Assembly: GCF_001280005.1 (NCBI RefSeq)
Contig: NZ_LGDW01000031.1
Location: 1-24,135, forward strand
Direction of reading: 5' to 3'
DNA length: 24,135 nt
From: Streptomyces sp. NRRL WC-3618
GTDB taxonomy: Bacteria > Actinomycetota > Actinomycetes > Streptomycetales > Streptomycetaceae
How positions within the stretch are numbered: the first letter of the stretch is position 1; each line of letters begins with the position of its first letter. Positions 1-6,555 of the stretch are shown here, one piece after another. The notes beneath the pieces are model-generated. The model did not search any database and was not told the DNA's origin. It saw only the letters and a list, made by a program, of their open reading frames with translations. The translations under genes and the position numbers were made by a program.

Positions 1-32
1 GGGCTGGGCTGGGCTGGGCTGGGCTGGGCTGG
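1..32. repeat. GGGCT pentanucleotide microsatellite
   Basis: Six perfect head-to-tail copies of GGGCT run from the first base, so the array may continue outside the window. It lies about 45 bp downstream of the stop codon of the ClC-type gene, in non-coding DNA. Short tandem arrays like this change copy number by replication slippage and can also be assembly-sensitive. I see no gene that it would put in or out of frame inside the window. Confidence 0.85.
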
Positions 33-75
33 TCAGGCCTGCCTGGTCTGGCCCGGTTTCCCGGCGAGCTCGCGG

Positions 76-1473
76 CTACTGCCGACGCGGCCTGGGCTCC
101 TCCCCCGGGCCCGGGCCCGGCCCCGTACCCGAAGCCTGCCCCGGCGCCGGGGCCGGAGGTGTCAGCTTCGCCGTCGCGACGTACGAGACCACGACCGCGA
201 CGATCACCAGCGGCATGACGGTGAGTCCCTGTGCCCCGATCAGCAGCGTGGCGAGCAGGACGGAGACCAGCGGAAGCCCCAGCATCGCGGCGCTCATCGC
301 CCCGACCCCCATCGCGAACCCCGCGACCAGGCTCAGCCCCGGCAGGTGCGAGAACAGGATGCCGCCCGCCGCTCCCACGAACATCGCGGGAAAGATCGGG
401 CCTCCCCTGAAACTGCTGAGCGACACGCAGTAGGCCAGGCCCTTGCACAGCACGAGCAGCGACAACGCTCCCAGCGAGTACGCGGCGCTGTGCCTGAGGA
501 GTGGATCCATCGCCGTCTGCCCCGAATACAACACGTCGGTCGCCGCTTTGCCGGTGCCCTCGGCGTAGCCGATCGCCAGCCCCGCCACGACCAGGCCCAT
601 GATCACGGTGGCCGGCACACGCCGCTTCGCGACGTGCGTCTTGAGCCGGACGGCGAGCCATCGGATCCCCACGCCCACGAGTGCGGCGGACACTCCGACG
701 ACCAGGGCCCAGCCGAATTCCGCCACCGTGGGGCGCGTGGCCTCGGGGACGTCGTGCAGTGCCAGCGAGTAGGTGCCCAGCCCGGTCCAGGACCCCAGCC
801 CGACGAAGACGAGTGCGCCGATGCCCGCGGCGAGCAGGCCGGGGACCAGCACCACCGCCATCATCGGTCCGCCCAGCCCCGAGGCTTCCATCAGGAGGAA
901 CGCGCCGAGCAGGGGGGATCCCAGCAGCGAGCTGACGGCCGCGAAACTGCCCGCCGCGCCCAGCACATCCACCAATTGCTCCGGCGGGTCCCGTTTGACC
1001 ATCCGTACGGCGCCGGCGGCGAGCCCGCCACCGAGCGCCAGAAGAGGGGCCTCGGGTCCTAGGACGGCGGCGAAGGAGAGCGTCGCCAGAGCGGCGAAGA
1101 AGATGCCGGGCAGCTCGATGGGCATGGGCGGGCCGGCGGCCTTGAACCCGGCCGACGGTTCATGCCCGCCGGGCCCCGGCAGATACGTGACCGCCAGTCC
1201 CGTAAGGAGCCCCCCTACGGCAAGCAGCGGCAGCGGCCACCAGGACGGCGTGCCGTCGAACCCCAGCGACTTGGGCAGATCCGTGTAGATCAGTGGCTGA
1301 AGTTCGCCGATCAGCGCGAGAAAGCCGAACGCCGCCGCGGACACCGGCACGCCGATCAGCGCGGACATCACCAGAAGCAGCAGGTACCCGCGGCTCCGGA
1401 GAAGCGCCGACGGGTCGGGTGGTGACGCGGTCTGGGGTCCAGTGCTGGCGACCGGCATGCGCATTGCCTCCAT
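76..1473 (-). CDS. ClC-family chloride channel or H+/Cl- antiporter
   Basis: This 465-residue polytopic membrane protein belongs to the ClC family, which moves chloride passively or exchanges it for protons. Many hydrophobic segments span nearly the whole chain. Two family hallmarks are visible. A gating-glutamate motif reads GPEAP around E141, where the usual form is G(R/K)EGP. A GGPIFPAM motif near residue 357 matches the GGxFxP anion-pore signature. The C-terminal tail is rich in Pro and Gly and ends in basic residues, with no CBS domains. I chose the ATG at 1473 because GAGGT sits 7 nt upstream; the frame stays open to 1623, but that extension is Arg/Cys-rich and unlike a ClC protein. It is transcribed divergently from htpX across a 277-bp gap. 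The family assignment is firm; whether it is a channel or an exchanger is not resolved. Confidence 0.9.
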   Translation of the reverse strand: MEAMRMPVASTGPQTASPPDPSALLRSRGYLLLLVMSALIGVPVSAAAFGFLALIGELQPLIYTDLPKSLGFDGTPSWWPLPLLAVGGLLTGLAVTYLPGPGGHEPSAGFKAAGPPMPIELPGIFFAALATLSFAAVLGPEAPLLALGGGLAAGAVRMVKRDPPEQLVDVLGAAGSFAAVSSLLGSPLLGAFLLMEASGLGGPMMAVVLVPGLLAAGIGALVFVGLGSWTGLGTYSLALHDVPEATRPTVAEFGWALVVGVSAALVGVGIRWLAVRLKTHVAKRRVPATVIMGLVVAGLAIGYAEGTGKAATDVLYSGQTAMDPLLRHSAAYSLGALSLLVLCKGLAYCVSLSSFRGGPIFPAMFVGAAGGILFSHLPGLSLVAGFAMGVGAMSAAMLGLPLVSVLLATLLIGAQGLTVMPLVIVAVVVSYVATAKLTPPAPAPGQASGTGPGPGPGEEPRPRRQ

Positions 1474-1750
1474 GACACGGACCTCGTTGGCGGTCTCCCG
1501 GGCCGCGTTCAGCGAACCTGGAACGCTCCGCCACCTGACAGGACAGACACTGTTCCGAGCCTGGCACGCCGTTCCCGAGCGGGCATGGCAACGCCGCCCA
1601 TGCGGGTACCTCCGAGGGGCCACCAGGACCAGCAGTGCGTCTGCCGCTCACGGTGTCCTTTTTTGCCCGGAGCAGGGCAGATCGCGACCACCGCACGGGA
1701 CAGGGCGGGTGCACACTGGCATGGGGACGAGTGCCCGACTGCGGGGTGTG

Positions 1751-2677
1751 ATGCGGATGTCGAACCGGATACGGAGCGATCGGCGACTGACCGTGCGGAT
1801 GACGGTCACGCTGTTTCTGCTCGGACTGCTGTACGTGGCCTTCGTCGCCGCGTTGATCGTGCTGCTGAAGTCCTGGGTGCTGGTCGTGGTGGTCGCGGCG
1901 GGGTTCCTCGCCGCGCAGTACTGGTTCTCCGACCGGGTCGCCCTGTTCGCGATGCGCGGGCGGGTCGTGGAGCGGGAGGAGTATCCGCAGCTGCACGGGG
2001 TGATCGACCGGCTGTGTGCCGTGGCCGACCTGCCCAAGCCGGTGGTCGCCGTCTCGGACATGGATATGCCGAACGCGTTCGCGACCGGGCGGAACGCCGA
2101 CCACGCGGTGGTGTGCGTGACCACCGGGCTGCTGCGGCGGCTGGAACCGGAGGAGCTGGAGGGAGTACTCGCGCACGAGCTGTCCCATGTCGCGCACAAG
2201 GATGTCGCCGTGATCACGGCCGCGTCCTTCCTCGGTGTCATCGCCGGGCTCATCGTGCGGTTCGCCTTCTACTCGCAGGTGCTCGGCGGGGGACGGCGCG
2301 ACCAGAACACCGCCGTCGTCTTCGCGGCGGTGATGGGTGTCTCCGTGGCCGTGTACACGATCAGCTTCCTGCTGATCCGCGCCCTGTCCCGGTACCGGGA
2401 ACTGGCCGCCGACCGCTCCGCCGCGCTGCTCACCGGGCGACCCTCGGCGCTGGCCTCCGCGCTCACCAAGGTCTCCGGCGACATCGCGCGGATCCCGTCG
2501 AAGGACCTGCGGACCGCACAGGCCTTCAACGCCTTCTACTTCACGCCCGCCCTCGGCAAGGAGCCGGGCCTGGTGCGGTACTTCTCCACCCATCCCAGTC
2601 TGGAGCAGCGGATCGATCAACTGGGGCGGATATCAGCCGAGTTGGGGGAGGCTGCGGCTCCCGGCCCCGGGAAGTGA
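1751..2677 (+). CDS. htpX: HtpX-type membrane zinc metalloprotease (M48)
   Basis: This is an integral-membrane zinc endopeptidase of the M48/HtpX family, which degrades misfolded membrane proteins. The zinc site HELSH is at H142-H146, and the third ligand is probably E217 in RYRELAADRSA. Two N-terminal membrane segments fall at about residues 18-56, and two more hydrophobic segments lie between the zinc motifs. The C-terminal FSTHPSLEQRI is the usual family ending. The chain has 308 residues. ATG 1751 and ATG 1757 are both possible; neither has a strong ribosome site, and the frame is open further upstream with non-family sequence. pspAB follows after 41 bp on the same strand, consistent with one transcript. 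No terminator-like hairpin separates them. Confidence 0.93.
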   Translation: MRMSNRIRSDRRLTVRMTVTLFLLGLLYVAFVAALIVLLKSWVLVVVVAAGFLAAQYWFSDRVALFAMRGRVVEREEYPQLHGVIDRLCAVADLPKPVVAVSDMDMPNAFATGRNADHAVVCVTTGLLRRLEPEELEGVLAHELSHVAHKDVAVITAASFLGVIAGLIVRFAFYSQVLGGGRRDQNTAVVFAAVMGVSVAVYTISFLLIRALSRYRELAADRSAALLTGRPSALASALTKVSGDIARIPSKDLRTAQAFNAFYFTPALGKEPGLVRYFSTHPSLEQRIDQLGRISAELGEAAAPGPGK

Positions 2678-2718
2678 CGAGACTCGGCACAACTCGGCAA
2701 AAGGCTTGGAGTGCCTGT

Positions 2719-3333
2719 ATGGGACTGCTGGACATTCTGCTGGGGCGCACCAGGCCCGTCGCGCCGGATCTCGACCGGCTCTTCGCGCTGCCGTCGGCCG
2801 CGGTGACCCTCCAAGCCGCGGCCGACTTCACGCCCACGGGCCGCGGGGCGGTGTGCTTCGCCACGGTGGAGGGCGCCGCCTTCGACGACGTACGCAAGGA
2901 GGTCCAGGCGCTGCTCGACGCGGATGCGGAGCGGACCGGGGCACCTGTCGAGCTGGTCCGGGACGAGTACGGGTACTCGTGGCTGGTGTCGCGGCGCGGG
3001 CCGGAAGATCTGCCGGCGCTCGTCGGTGATCTGCACGCGGTCAACAGCGCGCTGGAGGCCAGTGGGTTCGGGCCCCAGTTGCTGTGTTCGGTGGTCGGGT
3101 TCGAGCGCGCGGACCGTGCGGGCGGGAAGGGGGATCGGCTCGGGCTCGTCTATCTCTACAAGCGCGGCACCTTCTATCCCTTCTCGCCGCTGACCGGCGC
3201 TGACGGTCGCGTGGACCATCAACGGCGGGACAACGCGCTGGAGTTGCAGGTGCGGGCCGCGCTGGCCGGTGAGCTGCGGGTCGAGCAGGATCTGAGCCGG
3301 TGGTTTCCGGTGTGGGGTGCCCCCGGTCTCTGA
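2719..3333 (+). CDS. pspAB: PspA-associated protein PspAB
   Basis: A 204-residue soluble protein that I recognise as the actinobacterial PspAB family from its N-terminus MGLLDILLGRTRP, the central EYGYSWLV segment, and the C-terminal RDNALELQVRAAL and WFPVWGAPGL. PspAB proteins are associated with the phage-shock (membrane-stress) system; their biochemical role is unsettled. There is no signal peptide or membrane segment, so it should be cytoplasmic. The ATG at 2719 has GGAG 7 nt upstream. It follows htpX by 41 bp, a common actinobacterial pairing that fits a shared role in envelope quality control. A perfect hairpin 28 bp past the stop should end the transcript. The pspA gene itself is not in this window. 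Confidence 0.9.
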   Translation: MGLLDILLGRTRPVAPDLDRLFALPSAAVTLQAAADFTPTGRGAVCFATVEGAAFDDVRKEVQALLDADAERTGAPVELVRDEYGYSWLVSRRGPEDLPALVGDLHAVNSALEASGFGPQLLCSVVGFERADRAGGKGDRLGLVYLYKRGTFYPFSPLTGADGRVDHQRRDNALELQVRAALAGELRVEQDLSRWFPVWGAPGL

Positions 3334-3360
3334 TGTGTACGAACGCCGGACACCCTGAAA

Positions 3361-3387
3361 GGGTGCCCTGCGGTGAGCAGGGCACCC
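3361..3387. terminator. bidirectional hairpin terminator
   Basis: Perfect 11-bp inverted repeat, GGGTGCCCTGC and GCAGGGCACCC, around the loop GGTGA. It lies between the convergent 3' ends of pspAB (+) and the small gene at 3398-3706 (-), so it can serve both. There is no marked U-tract, as is usual in Streptomyces. Confidence 0.85.
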
Positions 3388-3397
3388 GGCGCCTTGT

Positions 3398-3706
3398 TCA
3401 GCGGGAGTAGCGCATCAGGGCTCGCACCATGTGGCACGTCGTGTCCGACGGCGGGTGGACGCCGATCAGGTGCGCCGCGCTGCGGATCGTTTCGTTGCGG
3501 GCCTGGTTCGGCATGTGGACGCCGGAGTCGAGCAGGGCGATCGCGAGCCGCATCGCCTTGAGACGGCGGTTGTGCGTGACGTACCACTCGCGGGGGCGCC
3601 CCGGCGGCAGCGGGCGCTTCTCCACGGGGGCGTACGGCAGGTCGAGCACGACCCCTCTCCTGGCGGTGGACTGGGTGGGCAGCGGCTTGAGAGCGGCAGC
3701 GGGCAC
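3398..3706 (-). CDS. small conserved hypothetical protein
   Basis: A 102-residue basic, soluble protein of unknown function. It has a Pro-rich N-terminus, then VVLDLPYAPVEKRPLPPGRP, a central REWYVTHNRRLKAMRLAIALLDSGV helix-like stretch, and a C-terminus with GVHPPSDTTCHMVRALMRYSR. I believe similar proteins occur widely in Streptomyces but cannot name a domain. Start choice: an ATG exists at 3712, but the AGGAGG ribosome site abuts it with no spacing. The GTG two codons later, at 3706, is 6 nt from AGGAGG and is the better start. The gene runs against pspAB and shares its terminator. It sits divergent to the ArsC-like gene. Confidence 0.75.
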   Translation of the reverse strand: MPAAALKPLPTQSTARRGVVLDLPYAPVEKRPLPPGRPREWYVTHNRRLKAMRLAIALLDSGVHMPNQARNETIRSAAHLIGVHPPSDTTCHMVRALMRYSR

Positions 3707-3794
3707 AGGCATCCTCCTGTCGCGGTCAGAGTGCCACCGGAACCCCCGGCGACACCCTCGAACACTTCCTCTATTCTACTGCCCGGCACTGACA

Positions 3795-3818
3795 AAAGGC
3801 CCTGGCCACAAGGCCTTT
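3795..3818. promoter_or_regulatory. short inverted repeat in divergent promoter region
   Basis: AAAGGCC and GGCCTTT are perfect 7-bp arms around a 10-nt spacer. They lie between two divergent genes and end 28 bp before the ATG of the ArsC-like gene. They could be an operator or a chance palindrome; no protein can be assigned to them. Confidence 0.25.
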
Positions 3819-3846
3819 CGAAGGTCTCTGGCGTACCGTGAGCCCC

Positions 3847-4221
3847 ATGGAAATCTGGATCAACCCGGCCTGCTCCAAGTGCCGTGGAGCCCTCTCGCTG
3901 CTCGACGCCGAAGGGGCCGAATACACCGTCCGCCGCTACCTGGAGGACGCGCCCACCGAGGCCGAGATCCGTGCCGTACTCGACCGGCTCGGGCTCGAAC
4001 CCTGGGACATCACCCGCACCCAGGAAGCCGTCGCCAAGGAGCTGGGGGTGCGGGAGTGGGGCCGGGAGGCGGAGGACCGGGAGCGGTGGGTCGCCGCTCT
4101 CGCCGCGCATCCCCAGCTCATCCAGCGGCCCATCATCACCGCCGACGACGGCAGCGCGGTCGTGGCCCGTACGGACGAGGCCGTCCGGGACGCCCTGTCG
4201 CGGCGTCCGTCCGCACCCTGA
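3847..4221 (+). CDS. ArsC/Spx/YffB-fold reductase-like protein
   Basis: A 124-residue thioredoxin-fold protein of the ArsC/YffB type. It opens with IWINPACSKCRGA, carrying cysteines C9 and C12 as CxxC where classical glutaredoxin-coupled ArsC has one catalytic Cys in this loop. It then follows the family order: LLDAEGAEYTVRRYLEDAPT, and near the C-terminus LIQRPIITADDGSAVVART, whose Arg-Pro is the family's conserved RP. Arsenate reduction is the family name, but there is no arsenic operon around it, so a general thiol-redox role is equally likely. ATG 3847 is preferred because the protein aligns from MEIW; an in-frame GTG at 3838 would add three residues. No ribosome site is visible. TACCGT 7 nt upstream could be a -10 box giving a leaderless mRNA. 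A strong hairpin follows the gene. Confidence 0.85.
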   Translation: MEIWINPACSKCRGALSLLDAEGAEYTVRRYLEDAPTEAEIRAVLDRLGLEPWDITRTQEAVAKELGVREWGREAEDRERWVAALAAHPQLIQRPIITADDGSAVVARTDEAVRDALSRRPSAP

Positions 4222-4260
4222 TCCGGGTGATGTTCCGGGCGCCGGCATCTGCCTGGACAT

Positions 4261-4296
4261 GGGTCCTGTCGCTCCCGGCCGGGGGCGGCAGGGCCC
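4261..4296 (+). terminator. hairpin terminator after the ArsC-like gene
   Basis: A 16-bp stem, allowing three G-U pairs, around the loop GGCC: the arms are 4261-4276 and 4281-4296. It begins 39 bp past the stop of the ArsC-like gene and ends well before the glnII control region. Confidence 0.75.
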
Positions 4297-4351
4297 GCCC
4301 GCTTCCCTCCGAGCCACATCTCACACGTGAAACCTGCCACAAGAACGCCAG

Positions 4352-4367
4352 GTAACACGGGGTTCAC
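4352..4367 (+). promoter_or_regulatory. candidate GlnR box upstream of glnII
   Basis: GTAACACGGGGTTCAC has the 5-6-5 layout of a Streptomyces GlnR half-site pair. GTAAC matches the first pentamer consensus gTnAC exactly; TTCAC matches the second (GaAAC) only partly. A further GAAAC lies at 4329-4333. A TTGACA at 4396-4401 could be a -35 element, but I cannot place a convincing -10. GlnR control of glnII is known in S. coelicolor; the site here is my inference. Confidence 0.4.
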
Positions 4368-4490
4368 ATCCGAGCAATGATCGGGAAATCGCCTGTTGAC
4401 ACGCTCGCGGGTGACAAGAGCGGCGCCCCAGTGCCGCAGCGCCGCAGCACCCGCAAGTGCGCCTAGAGACCCACCCCGAAGGATGGTCCC

Positions 4491-5519
4491 GTGACCTTCA
4501 AGGCTGAGTACATCTGGATCGACGGCACCGAGCCGACGGCCAAGCTCCGCTCCAAGACCAAGATTCTCGCTGACGACGCCAAGGGTGCCGAGCTGCCGAT
4601 CTGGGGCTTCGACGGGTCTTCCACGAACCAGGCCGAGGGGCACTCCTCGGACCGTGTGCTCAAGCCGGTCGCCTCCTACCCGGACCCGATCCGCGGCGGC
4701 GACGACATCCTCGTCATGTGCGAGGTCCTCGACATCGACATGACGCCGCACGCGTCCAACACGCGTGCCGCGCTGGTCGAGGTCGCCACCAAGTTCGCCG
4801 CTCAGGAGCCGATCTTCGGCATCGAGCAGGAGTACACCTTCTTCGACGGTTCCCGTCCGCTCGGCTTCCCCGAGGGCGGCTTCCCGGCCCCCCAGGGCGG
4901 CTACTACTGCGGTGTCGGCGCCGACGAGATCTTCGGTCGCGAAATCGTCGAGGCCCACCTCGAGAACTGCCTCAAGGCCGGTCTCGCCATCTCCGGCATC
5001 AACGCCGAGGTCATGCCGGGTCAGTGGGAGTTCCAGGTCGGCCCGGTCTCCCCGCTGGAGGTCTCCGACCAGCTGTGGATCGCCCGTTGGCTGCTCTACC
5101 GCACCGCCGAGGACTTCGGCATCTCCGCGACGCTGGACCCGAAGCCGGTGAAGGGCGACTGGAACGGCGCCGGTGCGCACACCAACTTCTCCACGAAGGC
5201 GATGCGCGAGGGCTACGACGCGATCATCACCGCGTGCGAGTCCCTCGGTGAGGGCTCCAAGCCGCTCGACCACGTCAAGCACTACGGCGCCGGCATCGAC
5301 GACCGTCTCACCGGTCTGCACGAGACCGCCCCGTGGAACGAGTACTCGTACGGCGTCTCCAACCGTGGCGCCTCGGTGCGTATCCCGTGGCAGGTCGAGC
5401 AGGACGGCAAGGGTTACATCGAGGACCGCCGCCCGAACGCCAACGTCGATCCCTACCTCGTGACGCGGCTGATCGTCGACACCTGCTGCTCGGCCCTGGA
5501 GAAGGCCGGACAGGTCTGA
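4491..5519 (+). CDS. glnII: glutamine synthetase type II (eukaryote-like)
   Basis: GlnII catalyses ATP-dependent ligation of ammonia to glutamate. The 342-residue length is that of the short eukaryote-like GSII class, not the ~470-residue GSI class. Family motifs are clear: WGFDGSSTNQAEGHSSD near the N-terminus (beta-grasp), FGIEQEYTFFD (catalytic metal-binding Glu residues), INAEVMPGQWEFQVGP, GDWNGAGAHTNFSTKAMR (ATP and glutamate site), and HYGAGIDDRLTGLHETA. It lacks the adenylylation-site segment of GSI, so control should be transcriptional rather than by GlnE. The start is GTG 4491 with GAAGGA 7 nt upstream. The 194-bp upstream region past the preceding hairpin holds a candidate GlnR box. 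It is flanked by terminators and is probably monocistronic. Confidence 0.97.
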   Translation: MTFKAEYIWIDGTEPTAKLRSKTKILADDAKGAELPIWGFDGSSTNQAEGHSSDRVLKPVASYPDPIRGGDDILVMCEVLDIDMTPHASNTRAALVEVATKFAAQEPIFGIEQEYTFFDGSRPLGFPEGGFPAPQGGYYCGVGADEIFGREIVEAHLENCLKAGLAISGINAEVMPGQWEFQVGPVSPLEVSDQLWIARWLLYRTAEDFGISATLDPKPVKGDWNGAGAHTNFSTKAMREGYDAIITACESLGEGSKPLDHVKHYGAGIDDRLTGLHETAPWNEYSYGVSNRGASVRIPWQVEQDGKGYIEDRRPNANVDPYLVTRLIVDTCCSALEKAGQV

Positions 5520-5541
5520 TCTCCCGCTGATCCCAGAGCAT

Positions 5542-5579
5542 GAGAAGGGGTGTCCACCGCACGGTGGACACCCCTTCTC
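5542..5579 (+). terminator. strong terminator after glnII
   Basis: Perfect 17-bp stem (5542-5558 with 5563-5579) around a GCAC tetraloop, 22 bp past the glnII stop, followed by a pyrimidine-rich stretch. It is one of the strongest hairpins in the window and should insulate the downstream leader ORF from glnII transcription. Confidence 0.93.
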
Positions 5580-5617
5580 CCTTCTCTCTGTCCACCCTTC
5601 TCTGCTTCAATGGACCC

Positions 5618-5740
5618 ATGGCCAGCTTCCAGAAGTGCATCGCGACAGGTCGCCACGACCTCGAGCCCTTCTGGCCCTCCCGCCAGCACCACGACTTCGA
5701 CCGGGTGTGTTGTCGCGCGATGAACGCGTCGGCCCTCTGA
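5618..5740 (+). CDS. 40-residue leader-peptide-like ORF
   Basis: A short ORF with near-perfect Streptomyces codon bias: G or C ends almost every codon, the exceptions being ACA, GGT and the two adjacent cysteine codons, both TGT. The C-terminal half, SRQHHDFDRVCCRAMN, resembles the H-x-D-hydrophobic-x-R-V core of short actinobacterial putative leader peptides that are linked to cysteine or sulfur genes. That comparison is from memory. TTCAAT ends 6 nt before the ATG, so a leaderless transcript is possible; no ribosome site is visible. The ORF ends 103 bp before the winged-helix regulator gene, with a small hairpin at 5749-5771 in between. A cis-acting, ribosome-stalling leader controlling that gene is the leading idea. 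A free small protein is the alternative. Confidence 0.6.
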   Translation: MASFQKCIATGRHDLEPFWPSRQHHDFDRVCCRAMNASAL

Positions 5741-5748
5741 CACCAGCC

Positions 5749-5771
5749 GTACGGCCCCTCTGCCGCCGTAC
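5749..5771 (+). promoter_or_regulatory. hairpin between leader ORF and regulator
   Basis: GTACGGC and GCCGTAC are perfect 7-bp arms around a 9-nt loop, starting 8 nt past the stop of the 40-residue ORF. The position suits an attenuator or a mild terminator. There is no U-tract. Confidence 0.35.
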
Positions 5772-5843
5772 CTCTCGGTCTTTCGCCGACGCGCACGACG
5801 TACGTCCCCCGACGAACTTCTCGCGCGAAAGAGCTGACCTCTC

Positions 5844-6440
5844 ATGGCGACCACTCGTACGTTCTCCCCCGTCTCTTCTCTGACTCCCCTCTCCGCCGCC
5901 GACTCCCCCCGGCACCGGCTGCGCGCCGTCGACCGGGACGAGGTGGTCGACGTCAGGGACTTCCTGCCGCCGGGTGCCACCTGGCTGCCCGCTCCCCCGC
6001 ACACCCTGCCCTCGCTGCCGGGCCGGCCGCCGATGATCGGCTACCTGGTGCTCGTACCGGCCGACCAGCAGCCGCCCGTACTGCCGTTCGCGCTCCCGGA
6101 AGCCGAACCGGCGCCCGAGCAGGCGCAGTTGCCCGTCGACGGTGGCCGTCCCCTCGTACGCGTCGACACCGTGCAGCGCACCGCCGAGGTCGACGGGCGT
6201 CCGCTGGATCTCACATACCTGGAGTTCGAACTGCTCGCCCATCTCGTGGCCCACCCGGGCCGGGTGCACACCCGCGACCAACTGGTCACCACGGTGTGGG
6301 GCTACGGGCACGTGGGGGACGGCCGTACCGTCGACGTCCACATCGCCCGGCTGCGCCGCAAGCTCGGCGTGGAGCACCGGCAGGCGATCCAGACGGTACG
6401 GCGGGTGGGGTACAAGTACACGCCCCCGACCGCCCGTTGA
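5844..6440 (+). CDS. stand-alone OmpR-type winged-helix DNA-binding protein
   Basis: A 198-residue probable transcription regulator. Residues about 110-198 form an OmpR/PhoB-type winged helix: RTAEVDGRPLDLTYLEFELL, a turn at HPGRVHTRDQLVTTVWG, the recognition helix GRTVDVHIARLRRKLG, and the wing IQTVRRVGYKY. The N-terminal half is Pro-rich, with LPPGATWLPAPPHTLP and PMIGYLVLVPADQQ, and has no receiver domain, so the protein is not a classical response regulator. The signal it senses is unknown. The start is ATG 5844; the ribosome site is weak (AAAGAG about 11 nt upstream). The leader ORF at 5618-5740 lies directly upstream on the same strand and probably in the same transcript. The kinase gene 115 bp downstream is likely a separate unit with its own regulator. 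Confidence 0.88.
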   Translation: MATTRTFSPVSSLTPLSAADSPRHRLRAVDRDEVVDVRDFLPPGATWLPAPPHTLPSLPGRPPMIGYLVLVPADQQPPVLPFALPEAEPAPEQAQLPVDGGRPLVRVDTVQRTAEVDGRPLDLTYLEFELLAHLVAHPGRVHTRDQLVTTVWGYGHVGDGRTVDVHIARLRRKLGVEHRQAIQTVRRVGYKYTPPTAR

Positions 6441-6555
6441 CCGGGACGGCCGTGCGCTGACCGATCGCCCGGATCAGGGGTGTGCCTGGCACCACCCTCC
6501 AGTACGGGTGTTCGGCCCCGTGACCCGGCAGGGCGCGCTCGGTGAGACTGACCGC

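Noticed and set aside
1160..2620. 486-codon minus-strand frame spanning the ClC start and htpX
   Set aside because: It crosses two real genes and their divergent promoter region, and the product is compositionally abnormal.
3838..3846. Upstream GTG as start of the ArsC-like gene
   Set aside because: It would add only MSP before the conserved MEIWINPACSKC start and has no well-spaced ribosome site.
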